Shown here in pieces: positions 11,976 through 24,161 of a stretch of 64,000 nucleotides of DNA. The notes below the pieces were generated by a model. It saw only the letters and a list, made by a program, of their open reading frames with translations. It did no database searches and had not been told where the DNA came from. Position 1 is the stretch's first letter. Every line of letters begins with the position of its first letter. Source of the DNA: Sporobolomyces roseus (lineage: Eukaryota; Basidiomycota; Microbotryomycetes; Sporidiobolales; Sporidiobolaceae); assembly GCA_016617785.1 (NCBI GenBank), contig JADILM010000009.1, forward strand, positions 1-64,000, in the 5' to 3' direction. A program made the position numbers and the translations under genes.

Positions 11976-12252
11976 AGCCAGAGCAGCTTCGATAATACTG
12001 AATAGACTTTCTACAAGTAGTATCGATCTCAGGAGTGCAGATTAGGAGAGTAAGAGGTTGACTCTTTAAAACTTTCGCTTACTCTTTCTCCTCCTCCCAT
12101 TCAACTCGGCTAGCATCAAGTACAGTCGCAGTAGGGACTAGAAAGTCTAGTCTCCATTCCATCTATCCACCACGTATCTCTCCTGGCGTACAGCCCTTGT
12201 CCTTCGCCCTTCTTGTTCAACTCGAATCAGATTCAGTTCAACTCTCTCAAAC
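11976..12252 (+). promoter_or_regulatory. Upstream region and leader of the LeuRS gene
   Basis: This 277-bp gap holds CT-rich tracts (12070-12105, 12170-12250) ending in TCAAAC before the LeuRS ATG. No TATA box stands out. It presumably holds the promoter and 5' UTR, judged by position and composition only. Confidence 0.35.
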
Positions 12253-15200
12253 ATGGCTCCTCCAGCTCCAGCTCCAGCAGCAGACAAGACTGCACCACCA
12301 GCTCAAAACACTGCCAAGCGTGACTTCCTCATTCAACTCGAACAGCAAGCGCAGAAGAGGTGGAGTGATGAGAAATTGTTCGAACAAAACTCTCCTTACT
12401 CGACTGGGGAAGAACAAGTACCTACCGAGGAATTCGCTCAGCATGCGAAAGAGATGAGGGAGAAGTACCCCAAAGTTTTAGCTACTATGCCTTATCCCGT
12501 AAGGTTTCCCTCTCTTTCTCTCCTTCCCTCCCTTTCACTCGCAAGTTAGCTGACTCTCCCTATCTTGATACCGTATAGTACATGAACGGTTCGCTTCATT
12601 TGGGACATGGATTCACCATCTCCAAGATTGAATTCTTGACGGGTTTCGAAAGGATGAGAGGGAAAAGAGCTCTTTGGCCATTCGGTTTCCACGCTGTACG
12701 TTCTCGTCTTTCTTGTAGTCTCGTCTACCAATCATAGAGAGCTTACGGTGGAGATACGACTGTACAGACTGGTATGCCTATCAAAGCTGCTTCCGACAAA
12801 TTGATTCGTGAGATGGAAATGTTTGGAAAAGATTTCGAGAATTACGGTAAAGAAGAGGAAGAAGTCGTCGAGGTGAGCTCCTTTATACTCTCTCTGCACC
12901 TTCTCCGTCCACGAGAGCTCAACACGATCGAATGATCTAGGTTACTACTACCGACGAACCAGGAAATGCTACCGCTCTCGCTACCACTTCGGTCACTTCC
13001 CCTTCTTCCGCCGATCCCTCGAAAGCGAAGAAAGGTAAACTTCAAGCGAAGTCAACCGGTCTTCAGTACCAGTTCCAAATCATGGAGTCAATCGGTACGC
13101 TTCTCTACCTCCTTTCCTCCCAATCTCACTCCACTAACTTCTCCCGCTTCCCAATGAAAAGGTGTACCTAGAGAAGAGATCAAGCAATTCGCAGATCCCT
13201 ACCACTGGTTGAAATACTTCCCACCAATCGCTCAACAAGATTTGAACACTTTGGGATCTCGAATCGATTGGAGAAGGAGTTTCATCACTACTCCCGCAAA
13301 CCCTTATTATGATGCGTTTGTGAGATGGCAGATGAACAAACTTCATGGGTTGGGATACATCAGTCAGTTCTAAATTTCCCTCTTTCTCCAGTAAGGGTTT
13401 GAAGGAAGACTGACCGAAACTTCGTTTCGTTTCTCTCCCTTTTCCGCTGTTCCTTCCAATTCGCCAACTTCACGATCTTCCCATCACCTCCTCTCTCATT
13501 TCCCATCCTCACGTTCCTCTCCCGCTCTCATTCAATCGGATTCGATCTTTTCATCCGACTTCTTCACCTCTCTCACTTTCACCCATTTCGTCTTCTCTTC
13601 CTCAAATTCGCCTAAATCGCTTTCGCTCATCGTCTTCTCTACTCTCACGATATCACTCACGCACCTCCTTCAACCTCGCAGAGTTCGGAAAGCGAAACAC
13701 CATCTTCTCACCTAAAGATGGACAACCTTGTATGGATCATGACCGACAGTCTGGAGAAGGAGTTGGACCTCAAGAGTACATGGGAATCAAATGCGAGGTT
13801 ACTTCATTCGGAGAACGAGCTGAGAAAGTAAAGGAGTTGGTTGGAGGAAGGAAAGTTTTCATGGTTGCTGCTACTCTTCGTTCTGAAACCATGTACGCTC
13901 CCCCTCTTTCTCTCCTTCTACTATCGAATGCAGCTCATCTCGAGTATATAGGTACGGAGTAACGAACCTCTTCGTCAACCCTAAACTCACCTACGGTCTC
14001 TACCCTTCTTCCTCAACGAAAGGATCCGATTCCGAAGTTCTCTACCTCGTTGCCGAACGTGCCGCTCGCAACCTCGCTTACCAAGGCTACTTGAAGGAGA
14101 ACGACAAGTATGAATGTGTCGGAAAGATCTCGGGAGCAGACTTGCTCGGTTCAACCGTTCATCCTCCTCTTTCAGCCGCGAAAGAAGTTTACGTCGTTCC
14201 TATGGAAACTATCAAAGAGAACAAGGTGAGCACACTCTATCCCTTCTTCTTACTTTAGTCAATCTGACGAGAGCGAATCAGGGTACCGCCGTCGTCATCT
14301 GTCAAACTGCCGACTCTCCCGACGATTACGTTACTTGGCTCGATCTTCGCAAGAAACCCGAATTCTACAACATCGATCCTTCCTGGGTTACTGTCGAACC
14401 TATCCCTACCCTCTCGACTCCTTCCTACGGCGATCTCACCGCGAAAGCACTCGTCGAAAAGATGAAGATTAATTCACCGAAAGATGTCAAGCAACTCGCC
14501 GAAGCTAAAGAACTCGCTTACAAGGAAGGTTTCTATCAAGGTGTCATGGTCATTGGTGATTACAAGGGTCAGAAAGTCGAGGATTGTAAAGTCAAGATCA
14601 AGGATGATCTAGTTCGAGGGAATCTTTGTCTCGTTTACTCGGAACCGGAGAACACGGTCATGTCGAGATCGGGAGATGAGTGTGTCGTCGCTCTCTGCGA
14701 TCAATGGTACCTCGATTATGGAGAGGCTGGATGGTTGAAGAAGGCAGAGCTGTGAGTTTTCCTACTCTCCTTTTTCAACTTGCGATTGTTCGAAACTCAT
14801 TTTTCGTTCTTTCGTTCTCGCTTAGCCTCCTCTCTCGAATGAACACTTATCAAGCTGAAACTCGAAATGGATTCGAAGGATCTCTCGGATGGTTACGTCA
14901 ATGGGCGTGCGCTCGTTCGTACGGACTCGGTTCGAAACTCCCTTGGGATCCTCAATTCTTGGTCGAATCGCTTTCCGACTCGACTATCTACATGGCTTAC
15001 TACACTATCGCTCATCTCCTTCACGGTGAGCACTCCTCTTCCCCTTTCTTTCATCGATCCTCGCAAGCTGATCGTTCACGATTTCGTTTCGAAAGGTCCT
15101 CCTATCGATGGATCAGTCGTCGGTCCTCTCGGAATCACCCACGAACAGATGACAGATGAGATGTTCGAATACATCTTCGCCAGCGGTCCTTACCCTTCTC

Positions 15201-16685
15201 ATTCTCCCATCCCCCAAGACAAACTCAACATCCTCAAATCCGAGTTCTCCTACTTCTACCCGATGGACATTCGCTCTTCCGGCAAAGATCTCATTCCCAA
15301 CCATCTCACGTTCTGCATCTACGTCCACGCCGCCCTTTTCTCCGAAGAGAACTGGCCTCGATCGATGCGTGCAAACGGTCACTTGATGTTGAATGGAGAA
15401 AAGATGTCGAAATCAACTGGAAACTCGCTCACTCTTCGAGATTCGCTCCTCAAGTTCGGTGCCGACGCTACCCGTGTCACTCTCGCCGATGCAGGAGATT
15501 CGATCGAGGACGCCAACTTCGAAGAGACTACCGCGAATGCTGCGATTCTTCGTTTGAGGACTCTCGTCGAATGGTGCGAGGTAAGTTCACTCTCTCCTCT
15601 TCTCTTTACTCGGATCGTAGCTGATCGCACTCTTCTATCTCGTAGGATATCGAGAAGAACCAAGGTCAACTTCGAAGAGGAGAAGCGAACTTGCTCTGGG
15701 ACAAGATCTTCGAAAACGAAATCAACGAAGCGATTGAACAATCTTACCAAGCTTACGACAAGTGAGCTTACCCTCTTTCTTCTCGTGTTCCACAGCTTGA
15801 ACTGACTCATCTGAATGAGAACAGAGCGATGTACAAGGATGCTTTGAAGATGGGATTCTACCAGCTTCTCTCCGCTCGAGATCTTTATCAAGTCGCTACC
15901 GCCAGCGAAGGAGGAATGCACGCCGACCTCGCTCTTCGCTTCATCCGAGTTCAAGCTCTTCTCATCACTCCTATCGCTCCTCACGTCGCCGAATACCTCT
16001 GGTCGACTGTCCTCCACGAAACTACTTCGGTTCAAAAAGCTCTCTTCCCTACCGTTTCCTCTCCCGTCGACCCCGCTATCGCCGATTCCGCCGCTTACGT
16101 TCGAACCAAGGTCAAGGATATTCGAGATGCCGAGATGAACTTTGCGAAGAAGAAGGCAAAAGGGAAAGGAACTGCTGGATTCGACATTTCGAAACCTAAA
16201 GCTGTCAAGATTTGGGTCGCAAAGGGATTCCCTGAGTGGCAGGAAACTGCTGTCGAGATCGTCAAGGGTGCTTGGGATGGAGAGAAGGTGGATGATAAGA
16301 AATGCAAGGAAGAATTGACTTCAAAGGGTTTGATCAAGGAGAAGAAGTACATGCCTTTCATTGCTCAACTCAAGGTACGCTCTTCCTTCTCGCTTCCTCT
16401 TCTCTACACGATCTTGTACTGACTCTTTTGTCGCTCTGACAGAAACGTATCGCTTTGATCGGATTCGAAGGAGCGATCAACCGACAGGTCCTTTTCTCGG
16501 AGGAGGAAGTTCTTCGACAAGCGATGCCTTACTTCCGTCGTACCCTCGGAATGGAGAACATTTCTGTCGCCGCTGCCGAATCCGCGCCAACAGGAGGAGA
16601 GGGAGAAGCAGGTTACGTTCAGCAAATTGTTGAATCGGCTGAACCTGGTAGCCCTGGTATCGTCCTCTACAACGTCGAAGCCTAG
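12253..16685 (+). CDS. Cytosolic leucyl-tRNA synthetase
   Basis: This class I synthetase charges tRNA-Leu with leucine in the cytosol. Thirteen exons (12253-12498, 12579-12695, 12768-12872, 12941-13094, 13162-13362, 13682-13892, 13952-14225, 14282-14751, 14826-15025, 15096-15580, 15646-15761, 15825-16374, 16443-16685) join in frame to 1123 residues, the size of archaeal/eukaryotic-type LeuRS. The HIGH-type signature is seen as SLHLGHGF in exon 2, across the junction from PYP in exon 1. The KMSKS signature is [10 protein letters not shown] in exon 10. The Leu-specific insert and editing region lies between them, followed by the anticodon-binding and C-terminal domains. The start is the first ATG after a CT-rich leader and is followed by an Ala/Pro-rich tail common in fungal enzymes. 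Intron 5 is unusually long (318 bp). The gene is a single intact copy ending in TAG, which shows TAG is a real stop here. Confidence 0.96.
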
Positions 16686-16973
16686 ATTTCTGCTTTTCGA
16701 GTTCATGTATAGATATAGCTTTATTCTGTAGTAGTGCAAGCAAAAGGAAACGATGTTGAATCGTTCTCGTCGTCGTCGTTTCGGAAAAGAGAGCAAAGTT
16801 CGATTTCGCAACTTGTCCTTCATTCTCTCTCCCTTCGCTTGGTTTACGCTTTCTCGTTATTCAACTGCTCATGAGTGAGGCTCACTCGAAGCTGAACCGC
16901 TCCTGTTGAGAAGAACTCGCTCTCTCAATTCTCTCTCTGCTTCTTCACTCTCGAATCGCTACAACCTCGCAAG
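16686..16973. other. Intergenic region: LeuRS terminator and F-box-like gene A promoter
   Basis: 288 bp. The first part after the TAG is AT-richer (TATAGATATAGC near 16708), as expected of a 3' UTR and cleavage region. The last 60 bp before the next ATG are a TC-rich leader (TCTCTCAATTCTCTCTCTGC). Confidence 0.35.
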
Positions 16974-18541
16974 ATGAGCTTCCTACAGCTCCCTACCGAA
17001 TTGAAGCGCCATATAGTCGAACTAGTCTATCAACAAGACCGCCACTACTCCTCTCGAATCAGGAACATGAAACCGATTCCAATCGAAAGCAGAATCTCTC
17101 CCGCTACGCCAAAGAGAGTGAGTGAGGGATGGGGAAAGAGCTCTTGCGCTTTGTCACGAGTGAGTAGACAGCTCAGAGCCTTGTCTTTGCCGTTCGTACT
17201 CTCCGTGAGTTTTCCACTTTCTCGCATTCCCTTTTCAGTAGCTAACCTCCTCCCTTGTAGACTCTACGCACGAGCCGAATCGACGACGCGGTGTTCAAGT
17301 ATCGCATCCTTCCCCTCCAAGCTTCCTCTCCTATCACTCATCTCGCCTTCGACGATCAACCCAGTTGCGAATTCCTCACTCATCTCCTCCTCTTCGTCTG
17401 TCCCGCCCTCCCCAATCTTCGCAAGGTCACCAACTTTAGACAGGAGCATGTAGAGGCGCTCTGTGGATGGCATGGATTGGACGACGATAATTGGGATCCG
17501 GGAGAGGAAGAACAGGAGCGGATCGATGGAGTTCGGAACGCTTTCAAGCGTCTCGCGGCCCGCATCACAACTTGGGATGTCTGCATCAACGCCAACGATC
17601 TCAGATGCATTGCTCTCGCCAATCCGCGAGGCATCAAGAGCCTGACGGTGAGACACTACCCGCTCAAGTCCTTTAAAGGAGAAGACCAGATCGGACTACT
17701 GGACGCCCTGACACCCTGTACAAGTCTTTCCGAACTCGCTATCATCCACGCCAGTACCGAGATGACGGAGGAGGAGCGGGAAAACGAAGACATTGTTCTC
17801 TTCGACGAGTACACCGTTAAATACAAGTTCCCTTTCGCCCTATCCCTCCGCTCCTTGGCGATCCGGCTCGATGAATCGCCCAATCATGGGAGTGACTATC
17901 CTTACATCTTCGTCAAGCATTTCCCGAATCTCGTACACCTCGAAATGGAGACAGACTTTCGGAATCTCGATAATCGACAAGATTTCTCGCCGATACATCT
18001 TCCTCACCTGCGACACCTCGAAGTTTCCGAGTCAAACCTCTTCGTTACAACTGAGTGGACGAATTCAATTTATCCTCTTCTCATCCTTCCTTCGCTCACA
18101 ACTCTCTCCATTCATCGACTCGACGAGCAAGGCTCCTTCGCCCCTGCTGACCTGGCCTCCATCAACCACCAACTAGAAACTTTCTACCAATCTTTCCCAA
18201 CTCTCACTGACGTCTACCTCACCTGCCCGGCAATGGGCGTTCCGAAATGCTACGTCGATCAATTCGCACCTCAAACATCGATTCGATTTCACACCTCGTG
18301 GTTACCGGGAATCATGGAAGCCGACTATACGGGCTTCGAGCTAGAGGAAAGGATCGAAGAAGATTTGAGAGGAAACCGAGAGCTCATGAACGAGACAGTC
18401 TACGAGATCGCGGAAGATTTGACGAGTTGGATTTCGAGTCAAGTTAAGGGAATGAAACAAGTTGGCGATTACGAAGGGACAAGGGAGCTGATTCGGATTC
18501 TCAAACCTGCGGGAGAGTGGAGGCAATGGATGGAGGATTGA
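16974..18541 (+). CDS. F-box-like/leucine-rich-repeat protein (family member A)
   Basis: Exon 1 (16974-17204) encodes an N-terminal F-box-like helix beginning MSFLQLPTELKRHIVELV, then a basic stretch and SRVSRQLRALSLPFVLS. The intron (17205-17260) falls exactly where seven of the nine relatives in this window have theirs. Exon 2 (17261-18541) has irregular LRR-like units (LVHLEM, LRHLEV, LTTLSI). It ends in a helical tail (DLTSWISSQVKGMKQV...WRQWMED) that also closes the other members. In characterised proteins F-box domains recruit substrates to SCF ubiquitin ligases through Skp1. Substrate and function here are unknown. No lesion is seen. It is nearest to members E, F, G, H and I in layout. 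Confidence 0.75.
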
Positions 18542-18611
18542 ATCGACTTCTCGCACAATCTTTCCTTCGACACGCTCGTCCACGATCGACAGCGACAATA
18601 ATATCCGTTTC

Positions 18612-19190
18612 TCATCGACAATTCTTCGATTCCAATTCCTCGTCACTCAAGTTTCGCCCGATCAATCGCTTCTCCTCATCCTCGCTACTCCTCCTTCCCT
18701 CACTCTCACTACTCGATTCCCCTTCCTCCGTCGACGATCTCTCCTCCTCACTCACCATATCCGGTTTCCTCTCCCTCCGTCGTCGTTTCCTCCATTTCCT
18801 CGTTTCTCGGATCCTCTCCTCCATTCTCCTTTCGACATCCTCCTCTCTCGCTTTCTCCTCCTTCTCGTATTCCTTATCGATCACATTACTCTGTCGAATC
18901 CTCCACCAACAGCATCCCATTCCTCCAGCAAATGCGAGAACGATCACTCCAACGGTACAATAAGCGAAGATTTTGATCCACAAGGGAGAATTGTCGTATG
19001 AAGCTGCTTCGTTTGCGATGGTGAAGGGAGTAGGACTGGGTAGTGCTGGTATGCTGGAGAGGAAGCGGATGTGGGAAGACGGGAGTGATGCGAGAAGAGC
19101 TGTTGTTGGAAGAGGAGGTTGAGCGGCTGTCGGATTAGAAAGATTAGCAGCGTAGATTGGAAGTGAAAGTAGGAGCTGTACCCATCAAAT
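18612..19190 (-). CDS. Small single-pass membrane protein (5' end unresolved)
   Basis: The minus-strand frame ending in TGA at 18612 is open up to a candidate CAG acceptor near 19177. It encodes a hydrophobic start (LLLSLPIYAANLS), a Ser/Pro/Ala-rich presumably extracytoplasmic segment, one transmembrane helix (FAYCTVGVIVLAFAGGMGCC) and a long cytoplasmic tail dense in Glu, Arg and Ser (ERRMEERIRETRKWRKRRRR, acidic serine clusters). The hydrophobic N-terminus looks like a signal peptide split by an intron. The first exon must lie beyond 19190, but I could not choose it among short ATG frames there. Orientation is convergent with gene A. No family recognised. It resembles type I membrane proteins with a charged tail. 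Confidence 0.55.
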
Positions 19191-19651
19191 GCTTCAACGG
19201 TGCATTTTCGTCGTGAACGGAGAGAGAAAGAGAGAGTGTCGCCAAGTTTTAGAAAGAGCTGCGAGGACTTCGCCGCGGAATGCTTCGGAGTTCCGGATTA
19301 GCGAGGTGACGACGACGACGACCATGAGAGAAGGAGTAGTGAAACGGATTGCAGGGAGGGATCACAGTCGAGAATGAAGAAAGCGAACGAAGATTTTGTT
19401 CGTTTCGCAATCAGCTGCTTTCTTCGACAACCTCTCGAGATACGATCGCCAGCAGACGACAAGATGAGTGTACTTCATTGGCATTGAAATGCAGTACAGG
19501 AGTGTTCAAGCAGAGAAGAGTGCAGTACAAACAAGAAACGAATCAACAACAAAACCCGATTCCTTTTCCTCTACTCCCCGTCTCTTCCTGCAATTCTTCA
19601 TGTGTAATCAGGCCAGTCTCCGGGGTGTTCAGAAGCGACGAGGCAGGGTGC
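19191..19651. other. Intergenic region between membrane protein and CK2 copy 1
   Basis: It holds the unresolved first exon of the small membrane protein and the 3' flank of CK2 copy 1. Long plus-strand frames starting at 19349 are antisense shadows of the kinase gene. No other gene supported. Confidence 0.35.
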
Positions 19652-21987
<2,336 letters not shown>

Positions 21988-22554
21988 CTTCCAGTCAACT
22001 AAATGTAGAACTCGACGAGAGCAGTATAGAGTGGGAAGAAGGAAAGAGAGAGGGAGGAAAGGAAGAGCTGAGAGAGACTGAGCGAAAATCTCAAACTCCG
22101 ACGGATCAGCCGGACCACTTGTACGACGTAGAGAGTAGTCTTAGCGTCAGTCTGCTATCATCGAGAAGCATATTGAGGTTGTGAGTCGAGAGGGAGAGCT
22201 ATCGAAGCGGGAGAGAAGCAGAAAGAGAAGGACTGAGTCAGAGGAAGCTATTCCAGTAAGCTGGCGAGGTATACAGCTCATCGATGGACGCTATTGAGTA
22301 CCCCTGAGACTATTCTGAGATCGATAGGTGTTGGTAAGAGGTTGAAAGAGCAAGCGAAACTCTTTCACTCTTTCCCCTCACTTCGCTTCTCTCAACTCTA
22401 CTCTGAGCCACAAGTGAACAGCTACAATAGTAGAACAAGATCTCAAGAATCAGCCTAGCAAGTCCTGAGATCTAGCTCGCTCTCGTCGCTCTTCCTGCGC
22501 TAGTTCAACTTCAACCTCGTTTCGCCTTCTCCCTCATTCATAAACGGCCCGAGA
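21988..22554. promoter_or_regulatory. Divergent promoter between CK2 copy 1 and F-box-like gene B
   Basis: 567 bp between the two start codons. Large parts match the mirror interval 34028-34584, including GATCGATAGGTGTTGG and AGCTGTAGC-like blocks. The two genes are transcribed away from each other, so the segment must hold both promoters. Conservation between copies may simply reflect a recent shared origin. Confidence 0.5.
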
Positions 22555-23961
22555 ATGGATCAAAGTACAGCTCAGATGAATCAGATAGAGATCAAAGATA
22601 TTCGGAAACAGTCAGTCGAGGCCTCTGTACTCTTTATCACTCTTGCTAACCTCGTCTTGTTTTTAGATCTCCTTTCGCATCGCCCGCTTCTCCTCGCCCT
22701 CCTTACCGCTTCTTACCTCCCGAGATCATCTCACAAATCCTCAGCAATATCCCTTTCTCCTCTCCACGTGAAGAGAACGATACTTTCGCTCGACTTTGCC
22801 TCGTCAATCGCTCTTTCCTCCCTCTCGCTCGGCAGCGTCTCTACTCTGCACTACATCTCCGCATCTGCGCCGATCCCGCCGCTCTAGGAGGTGTAACTGC
22901 CCGCTACGAAGCTCTCCTTCACGACTCTTCGCTCTTGCACTCGACTCTCTCCACGAACAGACACCTCGCTCAACTCGTTCAAGAGCTCGACTTGTCCTTC
23001 GTAGATCCACCTCCTCTACCCGACGATCTCGTACAAGTAATCGAAGTAATCGAAGCTCTGCCGAATCTCAAGAAGTTGGTATTCAAGGGTGAGAGGAAGA
23101 ATTGGTGGAAAGCATGGGAAGGAACAGGGAAGAAGAAGGATCTCACCGACCTACGAACGGTCCTCATACAAGCACATCATCTCGAAGTGCTCGCAATACC
23201 GCAAGTCTCTTTCGACCCGATCAGTACTTATCATCTTCTCAATTCTCTCAAACAACTCAAACGACTCAAGGGAGAACTTCGCGCTCCTCCCGGCGACTCC
23301 ACACCTCTTCTAGACCTCGGATTCACTCATCTCGATGTCAGTGCCCACGGATCCCCTCGAGACCTCGACTTCTACATCACTCATTGTCTCTTACCTCTTC
23401 GCTACCTTCATCTTCATTTCGACGGCTTTGTACCCCTCATCCCCTGTCCACACTCGAAAATCTCGAACACCTCGTCACGACTATCGAGCCAGATCTTCGT
23501 ACCTCGAACCGTTTCTCCTCTGACTCGTTCCTCTCGACCCTCGAATCCTGTCGGAATCTCCCAAACCTCTCCTCTCTCACCCTCAACATCACAAACATGA
23601 ACACTTACGTCGCGATCATGCTTATCTCACAACTCGTCAAAGCGGGACTTCCACGAACCATCGAGACGTTCGCGGTTGGACCTCAAGCGAGTTGGTATTT
23701 CCCTAGAGGCCGGACATTCCTCGGGAGTGCTCGTGAGAGATATCCTCGCTTGATGACAATTGGGTTGGGAGGAGCGCGGATGGAGGGAATGGAGAATGAT
23801 GCGGATAGGAACAGAGCGATGTTTCAGACGAGCGATGTTGTCGGAGTTTATGGGATTCAGGTCAATTGGATGGAACAGATGGAATGGGAAGGATGGTTGG
23901 ATGAGGGATTCTATGGCGAATGCAGATCATACGACGAGCAGACAGTAGCGAGAAAGATTTG
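22555..23961 (+). pseudogene. F-box-like/LRR protein, family member B, frameshifted
   Basis: Exon 1 (22555-22610, MDQSTAQMNQIEI...) and exon 2 (from 22667) encode an F-box-like segment (YRFLPPEIISQILSNI, RLCLVNRSFLPLARQRLYSA) and LRR-like repeats closely related to member C. At 23441-23444 a run of four C where five are expected shifts the frame. Before it the product reads LHFDGFVPLIP, and after it the homologous continuation (LSTLENLEHLVTTIEP) is one base out. The remainder to 23961 then matches C in order and length. One restored base would make the gene intact, so this is either a recent pseudogene or a homopolymer error. Exon 1 and the intron position match C exactly. Substrate unknown. 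Confidence 0.7.
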
Positions 23962-24161
23962 AAACGAAGAATTGACTTTCGCTTCCTTCTCTCGACTGCG
24001 TTCTTTTCGTCCGCGTCCAATTCCCACGAGCGCTCTCATGCTAATAGAGCGTTCAATATATATCCTCTTTTACAACAACAACAATTCTATCTCGCATTCC
24101 CTTCTCCTCCCCCTCCCAGATTCTATACATATTTCCCTCTTCCCGCTTTCATTATAGCTCA

